Shown here in pieces: positions 1-8,542 of a stretch of 64,000 nucleotides of DNA. The position numbers and the translations under genes were made by a program. Source of the stretch: Acetobacterium woodii (lineage in GTDB: Bacteria; Bacillota; Clostridia; Eubacteriales; Eubacteriaceae); NCBI GenBank assembly GCA_016213825.1, contig JACQZP010000027.1:124001-188000 (forward strand), read 5' to 3'. The first letter of the stretch is position 1, and the number at the start of each line of letters is the position of its first letter. The notes beneath the pieces were generated by a model. It was not told the origin of the DNA. It saw only the letters and a list, made by a program, of their open reading frames with translations, and made no database searches.

Positions 1-31
1 CAATGAAATATCCCCAATAACTTCTGGCGGC

Positions 32-1363
32 TTAGCCAAACGTGATTGTAACCACACCACCAGAATCGCCGTTGCGTAGTTCGAGTTGTCCGGCGTGTAT
101 TTTTGCGACGCGTGCGGCAAACCAAAGGCCAAGGCCATTGTGTCCATCGGCACCGCGGGCTGCGTCACCACGCCATAGGCGATCGGTTGCATGGTGTAAC
201 GCCACCTTGCTAAAGCCGGAGCCTTCATCACACACCGTGACTTGCCAGCCACCATCGACCATGCTGCCTTCTAAATACACGTTTTTACCCGCTGGTGTAT
301 GCTCGATGGCATTTTGCACCACATTACCGAGGGCCCGAAGCAAATGATCTTTCTGAATCCGCGCTGCACCCTCCAGACCGTTTTGGGTGTGCAGGCAAAT
401 TCGCTTGGCTTCGGCAATGGCGATTGTGCGCTGACAAAGCTCGTCAAACATGGCGGGCAGGCTGGTGTTTTCAAAGGCCTCATCCGCACCGGCGGCGGTT
501 TCTAACAGACTAGCCAGATACTGCTTGGCGCGGTCGTTGCTGGCCACAATTGTCTCCACCATTTTGCGGCTGCTCTCAGACAGTTCTTCATCCAGAAGAA
601 GTTCGCCGTTGCCGCCCACTAAGGTGAGCGGGGTTTTTAAATCATGGGTGAGGGCAGCTATTTCCGCCTCACGTTCTTGCTGTGCCGCCCATTGGGCGGA
701 CAGGGAACTGTACAAGGCCTCTTTCATATGCGCCATCGCACCGAGTGCCTGGTCGTATTCCCGGATGCCTGCGTGGGGAATTGTGAAATCGAGCTCTTGG
801 GCGCCGACTTTCGCGCTCACCTCGCCAAACAGCTTCAGCTTAGCGGCGAGACGCCGCCGGAGCCCCAGGGTGTTAAACAGCAGACAAAGCACCCAGGCCC
901 CACCAAGGGTGGCTAGCCACAGGTATTCAAAAGGGGGCAATATGTCACGCAGCATCGGGTTGGCAAACTCGGCCCGGTAATACCAGTGAAAGATTGCGGT
1001 GCTGCCATCGGCGTAGGTGTGCCGCGAAACATGGATGCTGTCGGTATCGTGCTGTAAAAACCCGGCCAGGACTTCCAGCTTCTTACCCTCTACGTTGCTT
1101 GCTAACACGTCGCCGTTTTGGCCAAACAAAGCGTACTCGGCCAGAAAATTGTCACCCGGAGAGACAAACGTTTTTGGCTCGCCGGCCAGCAGTTGCTCGA
1201 CCTGTTGGTTGGAGACGTAGCCCTGGTAAATAACATCGGTGTTTTGAAGCCACCCAAAGCCGCAATACCATACCAGACAGCATAATAGCATACTGCCAAG
1301 CATCACGATGGCAAAACGCATAAGCACAAAGGAAAGGCTTACAGAACGCTGTTTTTTCGCCAT
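32..1363 (-). CDS. Sensor histidine kinase of a lantibiotic/peptide-responsive two-component system
   Basis: Membrane histidine kinase of about 443 residues. Seen: a first hydrophobic segment near residues 14-38, an extracellular stretch of about 105 residues, a second hydrophobic segment near 147-167, a DHp helix with the phospho-accepting His in ALTHDLKTPLT (about residue 240), an N box (NVVQNAIEHTP) and G boxes (DEGSGF, GLGLWFA). I start it at the ATG at 1363, which follows a G-rich ribosome site; a TTG at 1381 is in frame but less convincing. It overlaps the end of the response-regulator gene by about 25 bases, so the two are translationally coupled. It is the last gene of a five-gene operon with an ABC exporter, which suggests that it senses the exported or toxic peptide. 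It is clearly richer in G+C than the ABC genes upstream. Confidence 0.9.
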   Translation of the reverse strand: MAKKQRSVSLSFVLMRFAIVMLGSMLLCCLVWYCGFGWLQNTDVIYQGYVSNQQVEQLLAGEPKTFVSPGDNFLAEYALFGQNGDVLASNVEGKKLEVLAGFLQHDTDSIHVSRHTYADGSTAIFHWYYRAEFANPMLRDILPPFEYLWLATLGGAWVLCLLFNTLGLRRRLAAKLKLFGEVSAKVGAQELDFTIPHAGIREYDQALGAMAHMKEALYSSLSAQWAAQQEREAEIAALTHDLKTPLTLVGGNGELLLDEELSESSRKMVETIVASNDRAKQYLASLLETAAGADEAFENTSLPAMFDELCQRTIAIAEAKRICLHTQNGLEGAARIQKDHLLRALGNVVQNAIEHTPAGKNVYLEGSMVDGGWQVTVCDEGSGFSKVALHHATDRLWRGDAARGADGHNGLGLWFAARVAKIHAGQLELRNGDSGGVVTITFG

Positions 1364-2016
1364 TTGTAGCCCACCCCCCAAACGGTTTCGATGGGGCTGA
1401 TGGCGTCGACTTTCAGCTTGGCACGGATATTTTTGATGTGCTCTGCAACGGCCGACGAATCGCCCTCAGCGTCAAAGCCGAAAACCGCTTCATATAATTG
1501 TTCTTTGGTAAACACCTGTCCAGCATGCAGGGCCAGATGCTCACAGATCGAGTATTCGCCCTTGGTAAAGGGCAGGGTGTGTTCGCCTGCGCTGGCCACC
1601 TTGGCCTGCATATCAAAGCGCACCCCGCCTCGGTTCAGGGTGTGGGTCGGCTGACGCACCTCCCGCCGCAGATGGGCGTTTACCCGTGCACGCAGCTCCG
1701 CAAGACTGAAAGGCTTTTTAATGTAATCATCGGCGCCCAGGCCAAAGCCTTGGACAAGAGCCGCGTCTTCCGCCTTGGCGGTTAGAAACAGGATCGGGCA
1801 ATCCACCTCGGCACGGATCCGGCGGCACAGGGAAAAGCCATCCTCGCCGGGCATCATCACATCGAGCAGCAGCAGATCGTACAGCTGGCACCGGGCGGGC
1901 TGCACGGTCGCGGCATCCGCTTCGGTATCGATCTGGTGGCCGTCCTTTTCCAGAGCTGCGCGCACCAGGGATAGCATATCAAGGTCATCATCGACCACTA
2001 ACAGTTTCGGCATCAT
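1339..2016 (-). CDS. OmpR-family response regulator
   Basis: 225 residues: receiver domain (acidic pocket VVDDD, phospho-acceptor Asp in LLLLDVMMPG, conserved Lys in YIKKPFS) followed by a winged-helix DNA-binding domain ending GVGYKW. A strong AAGGAGGTGAG site lies just before the ATG pair at 2016/2013; the second ATG has the better spacing. It begins 14 bases after the permease stop, so it is in the same transcript as the ABC genes. By family knowledge it is phosphorylated by the adjacent kinase and activates the ABC genes. It shares the high G+C of its kinase. Confidence 0.92.
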   Translation of the reverse strand: MMPKLLVVDDDLDMLSLVRAALEKDGHQIDTEADAATVQPARCQLYDLLLLDVMMPGEDGFSLCRRIRAEVDCPILFLTAKAEDAALVQGFGLGADDYIKKPFSLAELRARVNAHLRREVRQPTHTLNRGGVRFDMQAKVASAGEHTLPFTKGEYSICEHLALHAGQVFTKEQLYEAVFGFDAEGDSSAVAEHIKNIRAKLKVDAISPIETVWGVGYKWRKNSVL

Positions 2017-2030
2017 CTCACCTCCTTGTT

Positions 2031-2753
2031 TTACTCTTGTATAACATTACCTTCCCAGCGACTAAACCATCGCAGGGACAAAACCAGAACCATTGAAGTC
2101 ATCATAATCAGCGAAATAATTCCCGGAAAAATAGATGTCCTGGAAACGTCGAAATAAGTTTCTAAAAACCGAACACCCCATTCCCAGGGAATGATCGGCC
2201 AAATTTTATCACCAATCGCATTTTCAAAGTAACCGGCTAAAATTGTGCCCGATATCCCGAACAAAACAGAAATACTTGAACCAAACCGAAAAGCAATCGG
2301 GATGTGTAATAAATATAAAAATAAGTTGCTAAATAAAAACAGATAAAATAGAACAAAATATGATCCAACGGGTGCGGTGCTGATGTCCAGAAAAAAATTG
2401 ACGCCAATAGAGAAACACAGTTCATATAGTATCATATTTATGGCGGAAAAAAATAGTAGAAAGAACAATTTCCCCAGGTATACGCTGCTTCGCGACGCCA
2501 CTAAACCCAGCGCATTGTCGTTATTCCGATCTAAATTAATAAAAACGGGTACAACAATACTAACAAAAATTGGGTAACATATTTGCAAGATAATGAAAAA
2601 CGACCGTACATCAGAAATAAGATGGTATCCGCCAGAAGCGTAATAAACGAAGAATAATATTGTAACCACAATCGGCGGAAACAAATGCAATAAAAAAATC
2701 GGTGTTCGTTTGATCTTGGTAAAGTTGGAAAAAAACTCCCTGATAATCGTCAT
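2031..2753 (-). CDS. ABC-2 permease subunit, lantibiotic-immunity type (LanG/MutG-like)
   Basis: About 240 residues with six predicted hydrophobic segments and almost no soluble domain, as in the LanG/MutG permeases that form the immunity exporter LanFEG. The start at 2753 is set by an ATGA overlap with the stop codon of the preceding permease gene. With the ATPase and the second permease it should expel membrane-active peptides; the closest well-studied logic is the CprABC/CprK system of Clostridioides difficile. No lantibiotic precursor or modification enzyme is nearby, so a resistance role is more likely than self-immunity. A+T-rich compared with the downstream regulator genes. Confidence 0.85.
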   Translation of the reverse strand: MTIIREFFSNFTKIKRTPIFLLHLFPPIVVTILFFVYYASGGYHLISDVRSFFIILQICYPIFVSIVVPVFINLDRNNDNALGLVASRSSVYLGKLFFLLFFSAINMILYELCFSIGVNFFLDISTAPVGSYFVLFYLFLFSNLFLYLLHIPIAFRFGSSISVLFGISGTILAGYFENAIGDKIWPIIPWEWGVRFLETYFDVSRTSIFPGIISLIMMTSMVLVLSLRWFSRWEGNVIQE

Positions 2754-3511
2754 TGGCGATCCACCTGCTTGCAGTACCAGCGTGAAAATAAAACGGTAAG
2801 AACAAACGTAGTAAGCAAGCTTAGCAATGCCAGCAACACACTTTGTCCTAAATTCAAAATCCATCTTGAATCGGTTTCGACCAATAATCCGTTTGGCATA
2901 ACGCCAAATAAGGTCACCATAAATCGTGCCGGCCAGCTGTATGGGAAGAACCAGAACAACGGTGTCAAGGAAAAAAACAAACCGCCGAACGCACTGGCGA
3001 ATAAATTTATGATCACCGAACTAACAAAGCCGACTTTTTGATCCAAAAACAAACAGAACGGGATCTGCCATAATAACGAGAGCCACAACAAGCCGTATCC
3101 TAAAAGATAATACCCGCTATGACCAATTGCAGCCGAAACACCTGACACGATCCATTCAGAGATAACCGTGATAAGGGATAGCAATAATGAGATGATCAGA
3201 AGATTAAGTGCGATCAAAATTGTTTTAGCAATAAAGGTCTTCTTCAAGTCGATGGGCAAACTATAAAACGTTCGGTATTTGTGCTTTTGATCCTTATTAT
3301 TTACTAAATGACATAAAAACACAATGGATAAAGACGCAATCGGCATACACCAATTGCACACGATGGCGCTTGAAAAACCACCCAATCCAATACCAACAAA
3401 GATAAATACCATCGATATTAAAACTAAAGCGGCCGGAATAAATATCATCAGTTTTCTAAATAGAGAGCGTTTGAATTTCAAGTTTTCGGCTGTTAAATAG
3501 GCTTGTAACAT
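2750..3511 (-). CDS. ABC-2 permease subunit, lantibiotic-immunity type (LanE/MutE-like)
   Basis: 253 residues with about six membrane helices; the N-terminus (LTAENLKFKRSLFRKL) is the cytoplasmic helix usual in this family. The ATG at 3511 overlaps the end of the ATPase gene, and its own stop overlaps the next permease as ATGA. The tight coupling suggests that the two permeases are made in equal amounts as a heterodimeric channel for the ATPase encoded upstream. Assignment to the LanE/EpiE/MutE branch rests on size, topology and gene order. Confidence 0.85.
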   Translation of the reverse strand: MLQAYLTAENLKFKRSLFRKLMIFIPAALVLISMVFIFVGIGLGGFSSAIVCNWCMPIASLSIVFLCHLVNNKDQKHKYRTFYSLPIDLKKTFIAKTILIALNLLIISLLLSLITVISEWIVSGVSAAIGHSGYYLLGYGLLWLSLLWQIPFCLFLDQKVGFVSSVIINLFASAFGGLFFSLTPLFWFFPYSWPARFMVTLFGVMPNGLLVETDSRWILNLGQSVLLALLSLLTTFVLTVLFSRWYCKQVDRQ

Positions 3512-4260
3512 CAGGATGCACGCTCATTTCTGATGATGTCCATAAATAATTGTTCCAGGTTCTCAGTTGCATCAATTTTATCTTGATACAAGAGCGAACC
3601 ATTGGATAGGATCCCGATGTCATCGGCAACTTGTTGTACTTCGCTTAAAATATGACTTGATATGATGACAGAAATCCCTGACGCCGCAAGTGTTTTAATC
3701 ATTTTCCTTAATTCTTCAATACCAAAAGGGTCTAACCCGTTTGTCGGTTCATCCAGGACTAATAATTGGGGATTATTCAGCAGCGCTAATGCGATACCTA
3801 AGCGCTGCTTCATTCCCAATGAAAAATCGGCGGTCTTTTTATTTTTAGTATCCATTAAATCCATCTGTCGTATGACTTCATGACATCTTTTGGTTGAAAT
3901 CCCCATCAGCGTCGCACGCACGTTTAAATTTTCAAATGCCGTTAAATTTTCATACAGTGGCGGTGATTCGATCAATGAACCAATAGACAATAAATCTTTT
4001 CGAGTCCAAGGGTGATTGTTAAATACTATTTCGCCTGAAGTCGGTCGGATAATGCCGGTAATCATCTTTAATAAGGTTGATTTACCAGCACCATTAGGCC
4101 CTAATAAACCATAGACAGAATTTTTTCTGACCGACATTGATAAATCTTTTATCACATCGGTCTTTTTGAATTTCTTAGAAACATGATTAGTTTTTATGAT
4201 GTACTCATACATCTCAACATCCGCCATTTTACATTCCGGTTTGGACAGGGTTCGTTCCAT
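3511..4260 (-). CDS. ABC transporter ATP-binding protein, lantibiotic-immunity type (LanF/BcrA-like)
   Basis: 249 residues. Seen: Walker A GPNGAGKST, signature FSLGMKQRLGIA, Walker B LLVLDEPTNGLDP and the switch His in ISSHILSEV. The ATG at 4260 sits behind an AAGGAGG site with good spacing; in-frame Met codons at residues 12 and 17 are alternatives closer to the usual family start. It is first in the operon ATPase-permease-permease-regulator-kinase. It powers export or displacement of antimicrobial peptides from the membrane. Confidence 0.92.
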   Translation of the reverse strand: MERTLSKPECKMADVEMYEYIIKTNHVSKKFKKTDVIKDLSMSVRKNSVYGLLGPNGAGKSTLLKMITGIIRPTSGEIVFNNHPWTRKDLLSIGSLIESPPLYENLTAFENLNVRATLMGISTKRCHEVIRQMDLMDTKNKKTADFSLGMKQRLGIALALLNNPQLLVLDEPTNGLDPFGIEELRKMIKTLAASGISVIISSHILSEVQQVADDIGILSNGSLLYQDKIDATENLEQLFMDIIRNERAS

Positions 4261-4288
4261 TGGATTGTTTCCTCCTTGTAGTTGTTAC

Positions 4289-4298
4289 TACCATGGTA
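4289..4298. promoter_or_regulatory. Palindrome in the leader of the LanFEG-like operon
   Basis: TACCATGGTA is a perfect 10-base palindrome set in GTTAC..GTAAC context, about 28 bases upstream of the ATPase start and just before its ribosome site. It could be an operator for a dimeric regulator. I could not identify -35/-10 boxes with confidence here. Confidence 0.4.
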
Positions 4299-4336
4299 AC
4301 AGCCATTTTTAAGGATTTTATAAGGAAACGAGAAAA

Positions 4337-4362
4337 GCGGCGGGCAAAAAAATGCCCGCCGC
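4337..4362 (-). terminator. Rho-independent terminator after the isochorismatase-like gene
   Basis: Perfect 10-base stem (GCGGCGGGCA / TGCCCGCCGC) with a six-A loop. Read on the minus strand it is followed by TTTTCTCGTTT and lies about 25 bases after the stop of the gene at 4388-4879. Confidence 0.85.
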
Positions 4363-4387
4363 GTTATGCGGTTAATATGGAAAGCGC

Positions 4388-4879
4388 TTAAATTAAGAGG
4401 TCATTCAAACAAATAATTTTACTACCTTTACGTTCATAATAACGGAGCATCTCGTCAATTTTCCTTTTATCATAACTGGTAACGCAATCGGACAGGACAT
4501 TAACGTTATAATTTGCTTTGCGCAAGTTGTAACAGGTTGATTTAACACAGGCAACCGCATCTGCTCCGGCTATGTAGAAATCACATAGTTCATTTTTTCG
4601 AATAAAGTCTGTAAATTCTTCACAGCTTAATGCATTACCTTTGTATTTTGTAAAAACATTTTTTGATACTATTTTCAAGTCTGAAGCTAATTCAGCCCCA
4701 TGTGTATTGGGTTTAAAAGTCCTTGTACCGGCGGATAAATTTTCATGCCTGATATAAATAACATGAATATTATGATTGACTGCCCAATCAATCGCCTTAT
4801 TGATTGGGTCAATAACACCCTTGTAATTCTTTGTGATGTCATTTTGAATATCGATGATGACTAAGGCTTTTTTCTGCAT
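4388..4879 (-). CDS. Isochorismatase-family cysteine hydrolase
   Basis: 163 residues of the alpha/beta isochorismatase-like fold. Seen: N-terminal strand ALVIIDIQND with the catalytic Asp, a mid-protein Lys (FTKYKGNAL), and the nucleophile Cys in GADAVACVKSTCYNL, followed by the conserved loop VLSDCVTSYD. Members hydrolyse amides or isochorismate; the substrate cannot be read from sequence. It is divergent from the WYL-type regulator at 4998, with a shared promoter region that contains an inverted repeat, so that regulator probably controls it. Confidence 0.88.
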   Translation of the reverse strand: MQKKALVIIDIQNDITKNYKGVIDPINKAIDWAVNHNIHVIYIRHENLSAGTRTFKPNTHGAELASDLKIVSKNVFTKYKGNALSCEEFTDFIRKNELCDFYIAGADAVACVKSTCYNLRKANYNVNVLSDCVTSYDKRKIDEMLRYYERKGSKIICLNDLLI

Positions 4880-4932
4880 TGTGTTTCCTCCTGATCGGTA
4901 GATTGATTTGGTTACTTTTTATTATACTTGCA

Positions 4933-4965
4933 ATTGTTGACAACGGTATGGCAACAATCTATACT
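4933..4965 (+). promoter_or_regulatory. Promoter of the WYL regulator with embedded inverted repeat
   Basis: TTGACA (4937-4942), 17-base spacer, TATACT (4960-4965). The arms ATTGTTG (4933-4939) and CAACAAT (4952-4958) form a 7-12-7 inverted repeat spanning the -35 and spacer, a natural place for autorepression. A minus-strand TATAAT at 4926-4921 could serve the divergent gene. Confidence 0.65.
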
Positions 4966-4997
4966 GATAATAAGAAATTTGGGAAGGCGGTGATCCG

Positions 4998-5930
4998 ATG
5001 AAAGTTGACAGGCTGGTTAGTATTATTATGATCCTCCTTGATAAAAAGCGTATCGGCGCACAGGAGTTAGCAGATATGTTTGAAGTTTCACCCCGCACAA
5101 TCTACCGCGACATCGATACGATCAACATGGCAGGGATTCCTGTTCGATCAACATCGGGAGTGGGCGGCGGCTTTGAAATCATGCAGAACTACAAGATTGA
5201 TAAAAAGGTTTTTTCAACGGCCGACCTTTCTGCGATCTTGATGGGTCTTTCCAGTCTTTCCAACATGATCCGCGGGGATGAACTGGTAAACGCCCTTGCG
5301 AAAGTCAAGAGTTTTATCCCCGCCGACAAAGCGAAAGACATTGAACTAAAAGCAAATCAAATCGTTATCGATTTAAGTCCGTGGATGGGTAACCGGAACG
5401 TACAACCTTATTTAGAAATGATCAAGACAGCTTTACAGGAAAGCAAGCTACTTTCGTTTGAATATGCCGACCGCTACGGAAATAAAACCGCCCGAACAGC
5501 CGAGCCGTATCAGCTTGTCTTGAAAAGCAGTCATTGGTATTGGCAAGGGTATTGCCATAAAAGAAATGATTTTCGCTTATTTAAACTATCCCGCATATCA
5601 AACCTACAGATACAAGTGGAATTTTTTACGCCACGGGATTACCAAAAACCGCAGTTGGATTTTACTGATGTTTTGGCAACGATGCAAACAAAAATAAAAA
5701 TTCGGATTCATAAATCGGTCATGGACAGGGTCCTTGATTATTGTACTTATGAACACTTTTCGCCAGACGGTGATGAGCATTTCATTGTTCGTTTTCCGTT
5801 CATCGAGAACGAATACCATTACAATATTCTTTTTAGTTTTGGGGATAAATGCGAGTGTTTAGAGCCGTTACATATCCGTACCGAAATGAAGCGAAGAATA
5901 CATGATATCGCGACCATATACGAACGTTAA
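4998..5930 (+). CDS. YafY-type HTH/WYL-domain transcriptional regulator
   Basis: 310 residues. The N-terminal winged helix (residues 1-60) contains KKRIGAQELADMFEVSPRTIYRDIDTI; a WYL-like domain follows from about residue 135 with HWYWQGYCHKRNDFRLFKLSRI. WYL domains sense small ligands or nucleotides. The ribosome site GGGAAGGCGGTG precedes the ATG. It is divergent from the isochorismatase-like gene and probably regulates both. No sign of damage. Confidence 0.9.
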   Translation: MKVDRLVSIIMILLDKKRIGAQELADMFEVSPRTIYRDIDTINMAGIPVRSTSGVGGGFEIMQNYKIDKKVFSTADLSAILMGLSSLSNMIRGDELVNALAKVKSFIPADKAKDIELKANQIVIDLSPWMGNRNVQPYLEMIKTALQESKLLSFEYADRYGNKTARTAEPYQLVLKSSHWYWQGYCHKRNDFRLFKLSRISNLQIQVEFFTPRDYQKPQLDFTDVLATMQTKIKIRIHKSVMDRVLDYCTYEHFSPDGDEHFIVRFPFIENEYHYNILFSFGDKCECLEPLHIRTEMKRRIHDIATIYER

Positions 5931-6106
5931 TACACGGTAGTAAGACAAAAAAGACGAAAAAGATAAACGGGTTGTCTTGCCCTTTTGATTCCGTTCCAAT
6001 GATCAAGCTTATCAATGGACGGGCAGGATTTTGTCTGCTTTGGCAATTAAGGCGAAAAAACAAGAATAAATAATAATACAAATTTAGATCTAAAGCGAGG
6101 GTACAC

Positions 6107-6859
6107 ATGAATACAGATTTTATAAACTTAACAACAGAAAATCTTGTCAATGAGCATTTATGCTGCATTATCCGCAGTAAAAAGCCCCATCAAGGTATTG
6201 ACGCAAAGCGACAATGGCTTTCAGAGCGGCTCAATGAAGGTCATGTCTTTAGAAAGTTAAATGAAAAGGCGACGGTTTTTATTGAATATGCGCCGCTTGA
6301 AACCGCGTGGGTTCCGATAACGGGTGACAACTATTATTATCTGTATTGCTTATGGGTCTCTGGCAGTTATAAAGGAAAAGGATATGGGAAATCGTTGATT
6401 TCGTATTGTTTAGCTGATGCCAAAGAAAAGGGTAAATCCGGCCTTTGTATGCTCGGAGCAAAAAAACAAAAAGCCTGGCTTTCTGACCAATCATTTGTGA
6501 AGCGGTTTGGCTTTGAGGTTGTTGATACCACCGATAATGGATATGAATTGCTGGCACTTTCTTTTGACGGAACAACCCCAAAGTTCGCCCAAAATGTTAA
6601 AAACCAGGAAATTGAAAGCAAAGTGCTCACAATTTACTACGATATGCAATGCCCCTATGTCTATCAAAACATTGAGAAGATTAAACAGTATTGTGAAACA
6701 AATGACGTTCCGGTATCTTTAATGCAAGTGGATACGCTCCAAAAAGCAAAGCAATTGCCTTGCGTTTTTAATAACTGGGGGGTGTTTTATAAAGGGAAAT
6801 TTGAGACCGTGAATTTGTTAGACGTCGCCTACTTAAAGAGAATACTCAAATCAGGATGA
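6107..6859 (+). CDS. GNAT N-acetyltransferase with C-terminal YoaP domain
   Basis: 250 residues. An N-terminal GNAT fold with the acetyl-CoA loop GSYKGKGYGKSLI (about residues 85-97) is followed by a YoaP-like C-terminal domain (from about residue 175) carrying DMQCPYVYQNIEKI and the WGVFYKGKFETVNLL end. Length matches the YoaP family. Its acceptor is unknown. Its last codons and stop lie exactly where similarity to the selO tail begins (CAGGATGATT, also found near 16003), so the stop codon may have been contributed by that duplicated DNA. The 176 bases upstream hold no gene I can recognise. Confidence 0.85.
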   Translation: MNTDFINLTTENLVNEHLCCIIRSKKPHQGIDAKRQWLSERLNEGHVFRKLNEKATVFIEYAPLETAWVPITGDNYYYLYCLWVSGSYKGKGYGKSLISYCLADAKEKGKSGLCMLGAKKQKAWLSDQSFVKRFGFEVVDTTDNGYELLALSFDGTTPKFAQNVKNQEIESKVLTIYYDMQCPYVYQNIEKIKQYCETNDVPVSLMQVDTLQKAKQLPCVFNNWGVFYKGKFETVNLLDVAYLKRILKSG

Positions 6860-7085
6860 TTATTAAGCCCTTGCAGCGATTATAAGAAGTCCTTCTAATA
6901 ACCATATGATTACAATTCGCTTAACCTAGGACAATGACACCACCGGAATCGTTGAGTAGTCCTTATAAGACGTATTGTGGGACGTGATTTTCAAATAAAG
7001 CGCTATTTAAAACAAACATGACGTGTGGATCATGAAATTTCCCCATGGCATAGCCACGCTATGTAGTTGAACGGGCTCTGCAGCA
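6852..7085 (+). pseudogene. Decayed duplicate of the selO 3' end and its downstream flank
   Basis: From CCCTTGCAG at 6868 to the TGA near 6986 this matches the last 40 or so codons of the intact selO gene at 14657-16132, including shared runs ATTACAATTCGCTTAA, GACACCACCGGAATCGT and TATTGTGGGACGTGA. The reading frame is broken by substitutions and indels. Similarity goes on past the stop (AAAACAAACAT; ATGTAGTT block near 7060), so non-coding flank was copied too. It is a relic, not a gene. Confidence 0.85.
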
Positions 7086-7154
7086 TGAACATAGGAACAA
7101 GTTACCCACATCAGAAAAACATAGGCAAAAAAGCGAAATAATTACCCGCGTTTA

Positions 7155-7183
7155 TTGCGATGGGGAAGAACTACGCTTATAAT
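7155..7183 (+). promoter_or_regulatory. Promoter of the Fic gene
   Basis: TTGCGA (7155-7160), 17-base spacer, perfect TATAAT (7178-7183), about 32 bases before the start codon. Confidence 0.6.
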
Positions 7184-7214
7184 AGGAATAACTAAAGGTT
7201 TAGGAGTTGAAGAA

Positions 7215-8300
7215 ATGAGTGCTTCGCTAAAAAAACTACCGCCTGCTATTGAACTTGAGACTAAAATAGTATTAAAGCAATTAACCCGTGCCCATCGAGC
7301 CCTGGCGGAACTCAAAGGCTTTGCTGAGATGATACCGAATAAGAATATTTTGATCAATGCAGTGACAATCATTGAAGCAAAAAACAGCTCGGAAATAGAA
7401 AATATCATCACCACCCATGATGAATTATTTAGAGCAATGAGTGGAGAAAACGATCAGAATCCTGATGCAAAAGAAGTTGTGAATTATCGGTCGGCACTTT
7501 GGCATGGGTACAAATTGGTTAAAGACAACGGTTTTTTGTCAACGAATATGATCATTGAAGTGCAAGGGCTGATTGAACTGAATCGTGCCGGCATTCGGAA
7601 ATTGCCAGGTACTGTGCTAAAAAATGAAGCAACTGGTGAAATCGTTTATACGCCGCCGATGGGCGAACAGGAAATTGTAGGTCTTTTATCTAATTTAGAA
7701 CAATACATTAATATGGTAGCGGCTGATGATCCCATTGATCCCCTTGTCAAGCTGGCAGTCATTCATTATCAATTTGAGTCGATTCATCCTTTTTATGATG
7801 GCAATGGAAGGACTGGCCGAATCATTAATGTTTTGTATTTAGTGTTGCAGAAACTTTTAGATAGCCCGATTCTATATTTGAGTAAATATATTATCCGAAA
7901 TAAAGCAACTTACTATCGGTTACTCCAGGAAGTACGAGTTAAAGAAAACTGGGAAGAATGGATTTTATTTATCCTCAAAGGAATCGAAGAAACAGCGATT
8001 GAAACGCTGATATTAGTGAAAGAAATCAATAAACTGATGGAAAATACAGCAGAAGCGTTAAAGGAAAGACTGCCAAAAGTATATTCTAAAGAGCTGGTAA
8101 ATTTGATCTTTTATGAATTTTACACCAAAATTACATACATTGAAGAAGGACTAAAGATCTCAAGAAAGACGGCCGCAAAGTACTTATCAGATTTGGAAAC
8201 AGAGGGATTTTTAGCATCGGAAAAAATAGGACGTGAACGTATTTATCTGAATAAAAGCTTGTTTGAGATTGTCAAAAATTCCGAAAAAATATTCAAGTGA
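7215..8300 (+). CDS. Fic-domain AMP-transferase with self-inhibitory helix
   Basis: 361 residues. The Fic core motif HPFYDGNGRTGR (about residues 191-202) is complete, with catalytic His and the Asp/Asn/Arg nucleotide-binding residues. An N-terminal helix carries SSEIEN (about 58-63), which fits the (S/T)xxxE(G/N) inhibitory motif of class II Fic proteins, so activity is probably autoinhibited. The C-terminus holds a winged-helix-like segment (LKISRKTAAKYLSDLETEGFL). The start at 7215 is chosen for the AGGAGTTGAAG site; the frame is open 60 bases further up. Family role: transfer of AMP to a hydroxyl side chain of a protein. No antitoxin gene is adjacent, in line with the built-in inhibitor. 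Confidence 0.92.
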   Translation: MSASLKKLPPAIELETKIVLKQLTRAHRALAELKGFAEMIPNKNILINAVTIIEAKNSSEIENIITTHDELFRAMSGENDQNPDAKEVVNYRSALWHGYKLVKDNGFLSTNMIIEVQGLIELNRAGIRKLPGTVLKNEATGEIVYTPPMGEQEIVGLLSNLEQYINMVAADDPIDPLVKLAVIHYQFESIHPFYDGNGRTGRIINVLYLVLQKLLDSPILYLSKYIIRNKATYYRLLQEVRVKENWEEWILFILKGIEETAIETLILVKEINKLMENTAEALKERLPKVYSKELVNLIFYEFYTKITYIEEGLKISRKTAAKYLSDLETEGFLASEKIGRERIYLNKSLFEIVKNSEKIFK

Positions 8301-8542
8301 AGCGGATAAAAAGATAAAGTGAAAAAATAAATGTGCATAAAAAATATTAGTATTTACGGCACTAAGAGGTTATCGGTATTTCCCGATGAATATTAGAGTT
8401 AGTGGGGATTCGTACCGATTTATAACAAAATCATTGAGGAGCGCATCATTTTTTATAAAAAATCAGACAAAACAAAGCAGGTATTGTCGGGAAAGGGTAG
8501 TTGCCACAGGATATACTGTCATTACAGCAGGAGGTGATAAGC

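Noticed and set aside
32-4260. A lantibiotic biosynthesis cluster
   Set aside because: No precursor peptide, LanB, LanC, LanM or LanT gene is seen in the window; only the immunity-type exporter and its regulators are present.
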